Origin: Mytilisepta virgata
Lineage: Eukaryota > Mollusca > Bivalvia > Mytilida > Mytilidae
Assembly (NCBI GenBank): GCA_028015205.1
Contig: CM051517.1
Location: 46,201,135 to 46,265,134, forward strand
DNA: 64,000 nt
Direction: 5' to 3'
Notes under the pieces: generated by a model
The model's input: the letters and a program-made list of their open reading frames with translations, nothing else
Databases searched by the model: none
Told to the model about the DNA's origin: nothing
Made by a program: the position numbers and the translations under genes
Shown: in pieces, positions 1-10,171 of the stretch
How positions within the stretch are numbered: position 1 is the stretch's first letter
Layout: each line of letters opens with the position of its first letter

Positions 1-796
1 GAACGAAACGAAGCAAGATTTTTTTTCACATTAATTTATCCAAATTTACCTTAAATATGTATGTGAAGTAAATTATTCTTTCAGGTATATCACGGATTTA
101 AATCCTTGATTATATTAACAAATACTCAAATGAAGTGAAAAACATTTGAAAATATGTAGCATGAATTATACACTGAGAACTGTCTACTTTGAACATGTTA
201 AAAATGATTCCATTGATACAATAATCATTATTTTTTATGTTAAACTTGTTTAAACCATATAGTAAGCTGATCTGAAATGAAAGGTTGTTGTTTCGTTTTG
301 TTTCACTTTTTACCAATATCCGTGTGGATATTGGTATTTAGCGAAAGGAAACGAAACAAGATTTTTTTTTCACATTAATTTAACTAAATTTCCTTAAATA
401 TGTATGTTAAGCAAATCATTCTTTCAGGTATATCACGGATTTAAATCCTTGGGTATATTAGCAAATACTCAGATGATGTGAAAAACATTTGAAAATATGT
501 AGCATGAATGAATTATACATTGAGAACTGTCTACTTTGAACATGTAAAAATGATACCATTTATATATACAATCATCATTATTTCTATTGTTAAACTTGTT
601 TAAACCATACAGTAAGCTGATCTGAAATGAAAGGTCGTTCTTTCGTTTTGTTTTGCTTTTTTACCAATATCCGTGTGGGTATTGGTATTTAGCGAAACGA
701 AACGAAACAAGATTTTTTTTTCACATTCAGTGAATGTACCTTAAAAATGTATATTGTGCAAAATATTCTTTTAGGTATATTAACAAATACTCATAT
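1..796. repeat. Tandem satellite, period about 345-350 bp
   Basis: Two nearly complete units and a third shortened one follow each other; the landmark CAAGATTTTTTTTCACATT recurs near 15, 358 and 709. Each unit ends with a small inverted repeat around ACCAATATCCGTGTGG and with GAAACGAAAC runs. The array breaks into other repeat sequence near 796. It occupies the place, relative to gene B, where exon 3 would be expected just upstream, so exon 3 of gene A must lie left of the window or be lost. Confidence 0.85.
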
Positions 797-1215
797 TGTT
801 GCCATATTGTTGCTTACCAACTGTAGATGCACAATAAGGTTTTGGAATTTCAAATTTTTTTAAACGGGGTGTGAGGGACCAAAAAGGGCCAAAACAGAAA
901 AAGACCATAATAACTAAAATTTTATCTAAAGAAAAAAAAATTGAAGAAATTTGTGAATTTCAGTTTAAGGGGCTATAGGTCCCTAAAAGGGTCCAAATAG
1001 TTAAATTATAGTAAAAGTGGGTTGTGATATATTTGTGAACAGGTTATTTGCTACAGATGCAAACAGTAATGCTAAGCATGCTTTTATTTTGTATTTTGAG
1101 GATTTAAAGGGCCAAAAAGGGAAAAGGGGCCAAAAAGTTAGATTACAGTAAAAGTGGGTGGTAATGCAATGGAAACTGAAAATGTTAAGAATGTTTGTTT
1201 ACAAATAAATGTGTA
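797..1215. repeat. Intron repeat with GGGCCAAAA motifs, shared with gene B
   Basis: The block opens with CATATTGTTGCTTACCAACTGTAGATGC and contains several AAAGGGCCAAAA motifs. It matches gene B intron 3 at about 42210-42590, so it was present before the gene duplicated. Related units are arrayed at 41730-42300. No coding capacity was seen. Confidence 0.7.
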
Positions 1216-2224
1216 TGGAAAACCTCTACAAATGATATACCATTGGTTCCGGTTGGATGATCAGCATTGCTGCCGGAGGCCATTTTTAATTTTTATTGTC
1301 AAATTTTCAAAAATCTTCGCTGAAAGTACATTATGAAATGTTTTGAAACTTTGCAGGAGTTACAAAAACAATACTTTCTACAAACGATCCACTTTTTGGG
1401 ATTTGTCTGCTCAACCGACGGCTGTGGCTGTTCAAAGTTTCCATTGAAACCACATGGGAAAACATTTTTGTCAATTGCTCAGGAACTAAAGCGCAGAATG
1501 TGACCAAAGTTAGCAGGATTGATGTATGGAGGAACCTCTATTAAATTTACACCTTCGGGTTTCGGATAGAGACCATCTTTGAATTTTATTGGCCAATTTT
1601 TAAAAATCTCCTCTGAAACTGCATGATGAAATGTTTTAAAACTTTGCAGGATTGATGACAACTATATCATTTACAAATGATCCACTTTTCCTTGAGATTC
1701 ATATGATCAGCCGACAACTGTGGCTGTTCAAAGTTTCTATTGAAACCATATGGGAAAAGACTTTTTTTTTTATCATTTTCTCAGGAACTAATGGGAAGAT
1801 TGTAAACACAGTTGGCAGGAATGATCTATGAAAGGACCTTTAACAACTATCTATCTTCGGGGTCAGTTGGATGAACAACATGGCTGCCAGATGCCATCTT
1901 TGTTTGTGGTTGACCAATTTTCAAAAATCTACTCTGAAACTATATTGTGAAATGTCCTGAAACTTTGAAAGATTGAGGACAACAGTATCCTTTACAAATG
2001 ATCGACTTTTGGTTGACGTGACGGGCAGACTGTAACCATAGTTGACAGAATCTCATGTGGAAGGACAGATGCAAATGATCTGCTTTTTTTAGGTCAAAGG
2101 TCAAATATCAAGATTACTTTGACATTTTGTGTTTCTTTAACAGCCTTGTGGATACAAAAGAGCTTACATTTTCAAATGGCCTAATAAAAGCCAGGTGAGC
2201 GATACAGGCTCAGGTGAGCCTCTA
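1216..2224 (+). mobile_element. Old AGCTCACC-family element, 5' end missing
   Basis: The 3' end is intact in outline, with CAGGTGAGCGATACAGGCTC and then a GAGCCTCTA end at 2224. The body has the degenerate tandem units (TCTGAAACT, TTGTGACCAAAGTTGGCAGG) typical of the family. The same insertion, with the same flanking sequence TTAATATTTATAAG, is in gene B at 42803-45153, so it predates the gene duplication. The 5' hairpin has been lost here but survives in part in gene B. Confidence 0.7.
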
Positions 2225-3128
2225 CTTAATATTTATAAGTATTTAAGGTAGATTGGCAAGAACTGGTTGCTTGCCAGTACTCCTTTCTATCACCAATAGT
2301 TATGACATTTTTATATATATATCTTTAACTTATCATTGAATTTTACATAGAAAATTTGAGATTTGTAAAACTGAGGAAGAAGTGGTATTGTTTTATTGAC
2401 TGATAAAGGATCTTTCAAAGGCATAAGTTTGGTTACAAGAGAAAAAAAATTTAATTAGTTTCCACCATATATTGCTTTTCGTTAAATTTGACAGTAACTG
2501 TCAGAATACTTATTCATATTTCGGTAATATAGTAATTATAAAACGAAGCAGGTAAGTGGATAAACTTTTTCTCAAGTTTCTTTGAAGAAAAATTGGTTGT
2601 TATTTGCTGCATATCTTTCAAGGCACAATCTGTAAATGAGTCTGACTTTTGATGCTAACAATTTATAAAATAAATTGTAATGTTGACCAATGCACATCAA
2701 CTTTCTGGTGTTTGTTGAACTTTTCGTAATTTCCTGTATATCTAAAATTTTCTGCTAAAGTCAGGATTCAAATACGAGATTATATTTGTGCTTTTTGATT
2801 ATATGTGGTAGAAATTGAAATTCATTTTGTATTAAATATCAAATGACTAAAATGTCTTAATATGATTTGCTGATTTTTTTGTGGTACAAAAGTAAGACTT
2901 TCCTCTCATGAACCAAATCTCAGCATTTTAATTCCAACTTTTCTTTTTATAAAAAACAAACTTAACCTTAACATGTTGACAGCATGCTGCATTACATTTG
3001 TATACTAAATAGTCATGTAAATTTCCTAAAATATAGTTGATGAAATTCCTCTTTACTTCAGTTTTACAATACATAAAGAATTAATAAACTAAGATTCAGC
3101 TATGAGGAGTATTGATTTTGTAGTTTTT
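2225..3128. other. Intron 3 of gene A, non-element sequence
   Basis: This is the left part of the intron before exon 4. It aligns with gene B from about 45154 to 47160, except that B has an extra element (45787-46783) inserted at the site corresponding to 2824-2828 here. No exon or RNA gene was seen. Confidence 0.6.
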
Positions 3129-4229
3129 AGCTCGCCTGACCCAAAGGGTCAAGTGAGCTTTTCTCATCACTTGGCGTCCGGCGTCCATCGTCGTCCGTTT
3201 ACTTTTACAAAAATCTTCTCCTCTGAAACTACTGGGCCAAATGGAACCAAACTTGGCCAAAAGAATCATTAGCTTTCAGAATTATGTCCGTTGAACCGGA
3301 ATGTCAACAAAGATGGCTGCCTATAGAAAATTCATTTAAAAATCTTCTTGTCGGAAACAACTTAGCCAATCGGAACAAGACGTGGCAGCAATGGTCCTCT
3401 TTCAGAAATATGTCCGATGACCTGGACTGTCAACCGAGATGTCCACCACAGCCGAACACAGTTTAACATTGGACTCAACGGGAAATTTCATTTAAAAGTA
3501 ATCTTGTCTGAAACTACTGAGCCAATTTGAACCAGACTTGACATCAATGGTCCTCACATGGTCCACTGTCAGAATTATGTCCAATGACCTAAAATAATTT
3601 AGTTTTGCATGGGAAAATTCATTAAAAAATATTCTTGTCTAAAACCACTTGGCCAATTGGAACCAAACTTGACAGAAATGGTTCATATGTGGTCCTCTTT
3701 CAGAAATATGTCCATTAACCCAGAATGTCAACAAAGATGGCCGCCACAGCCGCAGTGGTCAGACCTGGCCTGTCAATCAACATGGTCACCAAAGCTGAAC
3801 TTAGTTTAACTTAGGACCATATGGGAAAATTTAATTTGCAGATCATCATACCTTAAACTTGGTCATCTGGAAAAAGACAAATGACAGCAATGGTCCTCTT
3901 TCAAAATTGTGTTTGATAACCTTAAATGTCAACTAATGAGGCCAACAACTGTTGTCCACAATTCACATTTTAATCTTCTCCTCTGAAACTGTTGGGCCAA
4001 TTGGGACCAAACTTTGGTGGAATCGTTCTTGGGTGGTCACTTCCAAAAATATGTCCTGTGTCCCAGACCTTCGACTGAGATGGCATCCAAACTAAAAAAT
4101 AGAAAAAAGGGGTGGTCAAAATTTTAAAAATCTTCTCCTCTGAAGCTACTATGCCAATCCCAGCCAAATTTTGCTGAAATGATCCTTGGGTAGTTCCCTT
4201 CCAAAATTATGTCCGGTGGTCCCTGTGAA

Positions 4230-5482
4230 CATATATTTTTTCCGCATAATACTTGTTCCCCCTGGAACCACACTATGGATAATAAAAGTTCTTGGGTACT
4301 AAGATAACATATTATTTCCACCTTCATAAGATATTTTCCTGGAACTAAAACATCATATAATTTCATAATATTAGTTCCTTTAGAGAATGAGTGTCATGTG
4401 ATTTTTTACACCTGATTGCATCTTAATTACTGCTCTAAACCTCACCTGTGTATGACATGTACCTGCACATGTAGTACAGGCAAAAAAATGGAGTATGAGG
4501 AGTACAACAAATTGTTTACATTTTTAAACGATGGCTCTTATTCTAAACAAGGGAAGAATATATATTTTTAATATTTTATTACTCCATGCCTCACTTACTT
4601 TACTTTACTAAATGGTCCGTTTTTTGTATCAAGAACAAAGTTGAGCTCATACTTAAGTCAAGCATGAAGTTAGCCACAAATTTCAGATGTTTATTATTGG
4701 AAATTTACTTGCATACATTTGTAGCTAGAAATAATTTTGGATATTGTAATATAAATACCTAGAACAAATTGATCATATAATAAATATTCCTGGAACATTT
4801 ATAATATAACAAATATTCCTGGAACATTTATAATATAACCAATATTCATAGAACTTTTATAACATTACAAATATTCCTGGTACATTTATAATATAACCAA
4901 TATTCCTGGAACATTTATTATATAACCAATATTCCTGGAAAATTTATTATATAACAAATATTCCTGGAACTTTTATACTATAACAGATATTCCTGGAACT
5001 TAAATAATATTACAAATATTCCTGGAAATATCATTATTTAACAAATATTCGTGGAAATGAGTGCCGTAATAGTATTTATGAATATTTTTCTGTCATAAAA
5101 AAAGTTGTAAATGAACAATCAATCCATTCTTCAATTTTGTTCTAAACAATATTTTGTATATTCAATATATGTTTTGCCTCATTTGATGTTACTTAATTGC
5201 TACCATGATAGAAATCAGTATATATAATTTGTTATAGGGAACTTTTGTTACATAACAAAAGTTCCAATTCAAAGTTTCATACTGGTGGAAAATGTCAAAA
5301 CATTGTCCATAATATCTGTTCTAAAGAACTTTTAGCATATAACAAAAGTTCCATTTGGAACTTTCTTTATGTAATATGTTATCCTTTGCGAAGGAAATTT
5401 TCTTATAACATTGGATAAAATATTATATAAGGAAAGTTCCCAATGGAACTTTTGTTATATGCTACAAGTTCTTTGGAACAAA
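4230..5482. mobile_element. Nested TTCC/GGAA-rich foldback element
   Basis: This block interrupts the surrounding AGCTCACC element. It begins near TTCCGCATAATACTTGTTCC and ends near GTTCTTTGGAACAAATT; both ends are rich in GTTCC/GGAAC in opposite orientation. Its centre is a tandem array (see 4770-5060). The first 20 or so bases resemble, in reverse complement, the right end of the block at 48717-49535, so the two probably belong to one family. Exact borders are uncertain. Confidence 0.5.
4770..5060. repeat. Tandem array of about 30-bp units (ATTCCTGGAAC)
   Basis: About nine consecutive units of the type AACAAATATTCCTGGAACATT occur, each with TTCCTGGAA as a short palindrome. The array lies inside the nested foldback element. 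Confidence 0.8.
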
Positions 5483-6791
5483 TTTTATCATAGGACCTAT
5501 GGGAAATTCATTTAAAATTCTTGTCTGAAACTACTGAGCCAATTGCAACCGAACTTAGCAGCATTGGTCCTTAGATGGTCCTCTTTCAGAATTGTGTCCG
5601 ATGAACCGGACGATCAACCAAGATGGCCGCTGGACTTGACAGCTATGGTCCGTAGATGATCCTCAGTCAGAAATATGTCCCATGAACTAGAATGTCAACC
5701 AAGATGGCCGCCACAGACAAACTTAGTTTTACATGGGACCCTATGGGAAAATTCATTTAAAAATTGTTCTTGTCTGAAACCACTTGGCCAATTGGAACTA
5801 AACTTGACAGAAATGGTTCATAGGTTGTCCTCTTTCAGAATTGTGTCCATTGGCCTGGAATTTCAACAAAGATTGCCTCCACAGCTGATCTAAGTTTAAC
5901 ATAGGACACAATGGGAAATTCATTAAATAATCTTGTTGTCTTAAACAACTGAACCAATCAGAACAAGACTTGGCAGCAATGGTCCTTACATTGTCCTCTT
6001 TCAGAATTATGTCAGATGACCTGGACTGTCAACCATGATGGCCACCACAGCTGAAAATAGTTTAACATTGGAACCTATGAAAAATTCATAAAAAAATCTT
6101 CTTGTCTGAAATGACTGAGAGGTTTGAACCAAACTTAGCAGCAATGGTCCTTAGATGGTCCTCATTTAGAATTGTGTCCGTTAACCTAAACTATCAACCA
6201 AGATGACCACCCAAGCCGAACTTTTAACATTGTGGGAACTGGTTGCTATATGTAATAGGCAATGCACTATCAGGTGAACGATACAGGCTCCTGGGAGCCT
6301 CTGGTATAAGTAAAAGTTCAGTTCTTTACATTTGTAGATACTCAAGAGGCTCACAAAAGTGCAAATTTTAAGTGGTCAAAATAGCCAATTATGTTTTAAA
6401 AGATAACCCCAATCATGATGTTTGGGATCTTTGAGATGAAATCTTTCAAATCCTGTGATGCAAAAAATATGAATTTAAAAAAAATCCGAATTCTGAGTCC
6501 TATACTTCCGTCAGTTTACATGTGATTCTTTAAAATGTAGAATGTAGTATTGTGACTCAATCCAATTTTAAAATGAATGCAGCAGACATAAGATATTAGC
6601 TTAGTATTTTAAATACTGTTATGCATATGCAGGACAAAGTTAAAAGAACAACTATTAAAATTTGGAAGACATTAATACTGCTATACTTTTTAAATTTTCG
6701 CCAATCAGTACAGAAAAAAATTCAAATATTTTAGATGTTTTTGAAAAATTATAGAGCTTTGACACCATTTATTGAAAAGTAATAATTGCAG

Positions 6792-6920
6792 GTTACCATG
6801 GTAAAGGTGGATACCAGACTGTATCAGAAAGTCATGTGACAAAATTAAGAAATATCTACATGGAGGCAGCAAATGAAGCAGGATTTAAAACTGTAGATTG
6901 TAATGGAAAAGATATGATAG
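6792..6920 (+). CDS. GMC oxidoreductase gene A, exon 4 (first exon in window)
   Basis: Gene A is a glucose-methanol-choline family FAD oxidoreductase; these flavoenzymes oxidise alcohols or sugars using FAD. Eight of its exons (4-11) are in the window. Exon 4 begins after TTGCAG and ends at ATAG|GTAAAA, phase 1 on both sides, and encodes GYHGKGGYQTVSESHVTKL and following residues, about 176-219 of a composite 606-residue protein. The stretch is the family's YHG-x-GG-(P/Y)-L region after the first signature. It differs from exon 4 of gene B by one silent and one Val/Leu change. Exons 1-3 are not in the window. The substrate cannot be told from sequence. Confidence 0.9.
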
Positions 6921-7153
6921 GTAAAATATAAATATATGTTTGCATTTCCTGAGCCTTCATTTGCCTTCATAGCAGAAGTACTTCATACAAAATGTGATTA
7001 GATCAACACTTTTACTATGAAACTAAAACATGGTAGTACATGCTCTACTATTTTATGTAATCGATTACCAATTAACCCAAATCTTGGAAAATTTGTATCA
7101 TGTTTATGGACATATTGAAGATATGCTTTTGAAGAATTTTTTCATGGTGTTAA

Positions 7154-7270
7154 TTTTCTAAATAGCAATCCAAAGATACTTATATTAGATATAGTAAATT
7201 TATACTATGCTGTATACGACGCATTTCAAGGAGTTACCTCTAATTCAACGAGTGACAGAAAAACACCTTA
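7154..7270. repeat. Short fragment of an inverted-repeat element
   Basis: The 31-bp stretch beginning ATTCAACGAGTGACAG at about 7237 recurs at about 7948 inside the complete small element at 7913-8063. Gene B lacks this block at the corresponding place near 49940, so it is a fragment inserted only in gene A. Confidence 0.5.
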
Positions 7271-7351
7271 ATTTCTTAATGACACAGAAGTTTGGAATTT
7301 GTGATAAATCTGCTAGATAATCTGTTTAATTAAAGCGGTTTTTTCGTTTTT

Positions 7352-8340
7352 ATGCCCCGCCACGAATGTGACCGGGGCATATAGATTTACCTTTGTCCCT
7401 CCGTCCGTATGTCCCGGTTCGGTTAAGTTTGCTTTTAGTTCCATTTCTCAGAAACCTATAGTAATATATCAATGATATTTCACCACTACAGTCCTCTTTA
7501 TAGTACAATGCAGTTCAGCAACACTTGGTTCGATATGACCTACATTTAATGCTTCAGTGACTTTGGATACGTTTTGCGTTTAGGTTAATTTCTCAGAAAC
7601 CTATAGTAATATATCAAAGATATTTCACCACTACAGTCCTCTTGTATAGTACAACGCAGTTCAGCAACACTTGGGTCGCTATGACCTATATTTCATGCTT
7701 CAGTGACTTTTGTTAAGTTTTGCGTTTAGGTTCATTTCTCAGAAACCTATAGTAATATATCAATGATATTTCACTACATCAGTCCTCTTGTATAGTACAA
7801 CGCAGTCCAGCAACACTTGGGTCGCCATGACCTACATTTAATGCTTCAGTGACTTTGATTAAGTTTTGCATTTAGGTTCATTTCTCAGAAACCTATAGTA
7901 ATATTTATAGGATAACTAATTCAAGAATTTGAATATTGCAAAATATTCAACGAGTGACAGAAAAACACCTTAATTCACGAATGTGCACCACGCATGAGGG
8001 AGTTATTAGTGTTTTCTGGTCACAAGTTGAATATTTTCGATATTCAAATTCTTGAATTAGTTATACTGTTTATTACATTGATAAAATAGACAAAAAAGGC
8101 TTCAAAGGTGTCCTATTTTCCATAGATCCATTCCTGAATCTTTCGACGTCACAAACGTCATTTATTAGTAACGCCCTTGACGATTTTAAATAAAAACCGA
8201 TCTTTCACTGAGTGAAAATATCGAATTTATTTTTAACTGGAAATTACGATAAATCACTATCATCAATGTAATAAATCAACATATAGTACAACACAGTTCA
8301 GCAACACCTATCATCTGTGTCTTATAGACATATTTTCTAG
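7352..8340 (+). mobile_element. ATGCCCCGCC-hairpin element with internal tandem repeats
   Basis: The element opens with a hairpin, ATGCCCCG ... CGGGGCAT (7352-7381). It then carries three tandem units of about 145-150 bp (7436-7900) built on TTTCTCAGAAACCTATAGTA and AGTACAACGCAGTTCAGCAA, and ends at CTAG (8340). Gene B has, in exactly the same intron position, an AGCTCACC-family element instead (50052-51964). A second small inverted-repeat element (7913-8063) is nested inside. No coding sequence was seen. Confidence 0.7.
7913..8063. mobile_element. MITE-like element with 24-bp perfect terminal inverted repeats
   Basis: The left end TAACTAATTCAAG... (7913-7936) is repeated as its exact reverse complement at 8040-8063. 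The interior, about 100 bp, is not repetitive. The flanks allow a TA duplication, but this cannot be proved. It is nested in the ATGCCCC element. Confidence 0.75.
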
Positions 8341-8425
8341 TTCTTATTATACATAAAAATTTAGGTGCAGCATGACACATTTGTTTGTGCTTCTGGTCAT
8401 GATAAACATTTCCATGATATGGGGT

Positions 8426-8914
8426 GAATAGTGAATAAGGTACATAACAGTATTAACAAAACTCGCAAGTCCATAAGACGTGTGACAAAACTGGTATCAC
8501 ACCACTGGAAAATTGCAACCGTAATGGTCCTGACTTGGTACAGGCATTTCAAAAGAAATGGTGGGTTGAATCTAGGTTTTACAGCGCGCCAAACCTCCCG
8601 CTTCCATTACGGCATAAAAGTACCAGTGGTGGTAATCAACATAGATATGCTGATGTCAAAGTTGGTAAAGTAGAAACAAAACACCAAGATAAGTTATAAA
8701 AAACAATCTTCAATGATAGTAGTAGAAGATACTGAATATTTTTCAACCAAATCTTGGTATTTGAAAAAGAATTTCGTAAGAGACCTTTTTAGACGCATTT
8801 CCTCGTATTCCTGGCTAAGAAGTCTGTCACGCAGATGTTTATGGCGTTCAAGGAAATCAGAGTAGTTGGAACATGCTCTAGCGTAACGAATCAATTGAGA
8901 AATATAAACATGTT
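8426..8914. mobile_element. Gene-A-only insertion carrying a retroelement tail
   Basis: Gene B reads straight through here (near 52055), so this 0.49 kb block is an insertion specific to gene A. It contains the stretch CCTGACTTGGTACAGGCATT, which I recall as frequent in mussel transcripts. It also carries a minus-strand reverse-transcriptase C-terminal remnant at 8694-8894. Confidence 0.6.
8694..8894 (-). pseudogene. C-terminal remnant of a retroelement reverse transcriptase
   Basis: The minus strand encodes about 66 residues beginning MIRYARACSNYSDFLERHKH and continuing with LRDRLLSQEYEEMRLKR and KFFFKYQDLVEKY. From memory this resembles the carboxyl end of reverse-transcriptase polyproteins abundant in bivalves and cnidarians (RxARxC-sxxxFxxRhxxLxxKLxxQG). 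The catalytic domain is absent, so it cannot be functional. Assignment to a clade is not possible from this piece. Confidence 0.5.
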
Positions 8915-9052
8915 ATCCTTTGATACACTTAAACGTATTATATTAGCCTGGCCTGTTGAATCTTTAACCCAATTTAAGAGGACATATGCATAATTGATTT
9001 TTCTCAATAATTGATATTTTCTATAATCTAAGGTAGTTGGTATTTGATGTAG

Positions 9053-9174
9053 GTTTCTGTAAAATGCAATGCAGCCTTAGAAATGGACAAAGATGGAGTA
9101 CAGCCAAGGCATATCTCAGACCAGTCATGAAGAGGGAAAATTTACAAATCAGTATAAAATCTCTTGTAACAAAG
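9053..9174 (+). CDS. GMC oxidoreductase gene A, exon 5
   Basis: Of the nearby acceptors, only GATGTAG|GT at 9051-9052 keeps the phase set by exon 4. The exon then reads FCKMQCSLRNGQRWSTAKAY and LRPVMKRENLQISIKSLVTK (about 219-259), the family's R-x-S-T-A-K-A-(F/Y)-L-x-P block. It ends AACAAAG|GTAAAA. A Gln here is His in gene B. The last 40 bases of the exon are the first unit of a minisatellite that continues into the intron and copies the donor site. Confidence 0.88.
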
Positions 9175-9294
9175 GTAAAATTTACATATGAAAGTAAAAT
9201 TTCTTGTAACAAAGGTAAAATTTACATATGAAAGTAAAATTTCTTGTAACAAAGGTAAAATTTACATATGAAAGTAAAATTTCTTGTTACTAAG
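9175..9294 (+). repeat. 40-bp minisatellite copying the exon 5 splice donor
   Basis: Three 40-bp units (9175-9214, 9215-9254, 9255-9294) follow exon 5. Each of the first two ends CTTGTAACAAAG followed again by GTAAAA, recreating the donor at 9215 and 9255; the third ends TAAGGAAACA and has lost it. The exon's own last 40 bases are clearly the founding unit. Gene B has only one intronic unit, with the extra donor already lost (AAAGGAAAC). Confidence 0.9.
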
Positions 9295-10003
9295 GAAACA
9301 TTTACATATCAATGTCAAATTTTATGTTATGAATGAAAATGTAATATAAAATCTCTTGTTAATATTGAATAAGGATAAATTAAAGAATTTGGAATTATTT
9401 TGGAAAAGTTAACTCATATTTCTAACATAAATTCACAATCCGTAGACTGAGTAACTATATAATTAAGTATTGTGTAAGTTCATATTTTTTATTTTGTCAA
9501 ACCGGTGAGTGCATTAATTGATTTTGGGTTAAAAATTATTTCAAAATATGGAAGGGAGATAACTCTTAATGTGAAGTTAAATCCTTATGATGCATAAATT
9601 CTGCACAATATAATGAAAAATTATAAAATTAAAATTATAATTCTTTTAGAAAAATAAAATACCTTTCAGGTGTTATTTTAAATTTCAAAAATTTTTACCC
9701 GTTGTAGTAAATTTAAGAATCAAAATGATTCTTTTGGTTGGACAACACTAATAAATTTTAATCCAAAATTTGAAGAAAAATAATCTGAATACCCCACCAT
9801 TGAAATATTAAACACAGACACTAATGAAAATACTCTGTTAGATAAATGTTTATGGGAAGTAAGTCCGTCAGAAAGATACACTTTTTTACCTCCAATACCT
9901 AAGGTATTTTACTTCCAAAGAGACAAAATTTAACTTATGTAAAATAAACATACTGACTATATTTGTATATGAAATATACCTTATTCACAATCTTAATTCA
10001 CAG

Positions 10004-10171
10004 ATTATAATAAAGAACAAGAGAGCTGTAGGTATTGAGATGATAAAAGATGGCGTCAAGAAGAGGATTATGGTTAACAAAGAAATAATTGTGTCGGGAG
10101 GGGCTGTTAACTCACCACAGTTACTGATGCTTTCTGGGATTGGTCCAAAGAAACATCTCAATCAGCTAAAT
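10004..10171 (+). CDS. GMC oxidoreductase gene A, exon 6 (GMC signature 2)
   Basis: The exon starts after TTCACAG and ends CTAAAT|GTATAA, phase 0 at both ends, 56 codons (about 260-315). It encodes VSGGAVNSPQLLMLSGIGP, which fits the second GMC family signature (G-x-x-x-S-P-x-x-L-x-x-S-G-I-G) that lies close to the flavin. Compared with gene B there are Lys/Glu and Val/Ile changes and one silent change. Confidence 0.92.

Larger units (their letters stand above)
3129..6304 (+). mobile_element. AGCTCACC-family non-autonomous element, 3.2 kb, with nested insert
   Basis: It starts with the hairpin AGCTCGCCTGACCCAAAGGG(TCAAGTGAGCT) and ends with CAGGTGAACGATACAGGCTC, the hairpin GGCTCCTGGGAGCC and CTCTGG. 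The body is a series of diverged units of about 150-190 bp carrying AACCAAACTTGGCAG, GGTCCTCTTTCAGAA and CAAGATGGCCGCC. Gene B lacks it at the matching place (about 47162-47172), so it inserted after the duplication. Open frames inside are accidental products of the repeat units. Confidence 0.8.

Noticed and set aside
1..796. CRISPR-like regular repeats
   Set aside because: Units are 345-350 bp long, diverged and without short identical repeats and unique spacers; the sequence is eukaryotic satellite.
9037..9052. Exon 5 of gene A starting at the upstream acceptor GTAG at 9033-9036
   Set aside because: That start is open in one frame but does not match the phase of exon 4; using the GATGTAG acceptor at 9051-9052 restores the family motif in frame. 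The same holds in gene B at 52186 against 52202.
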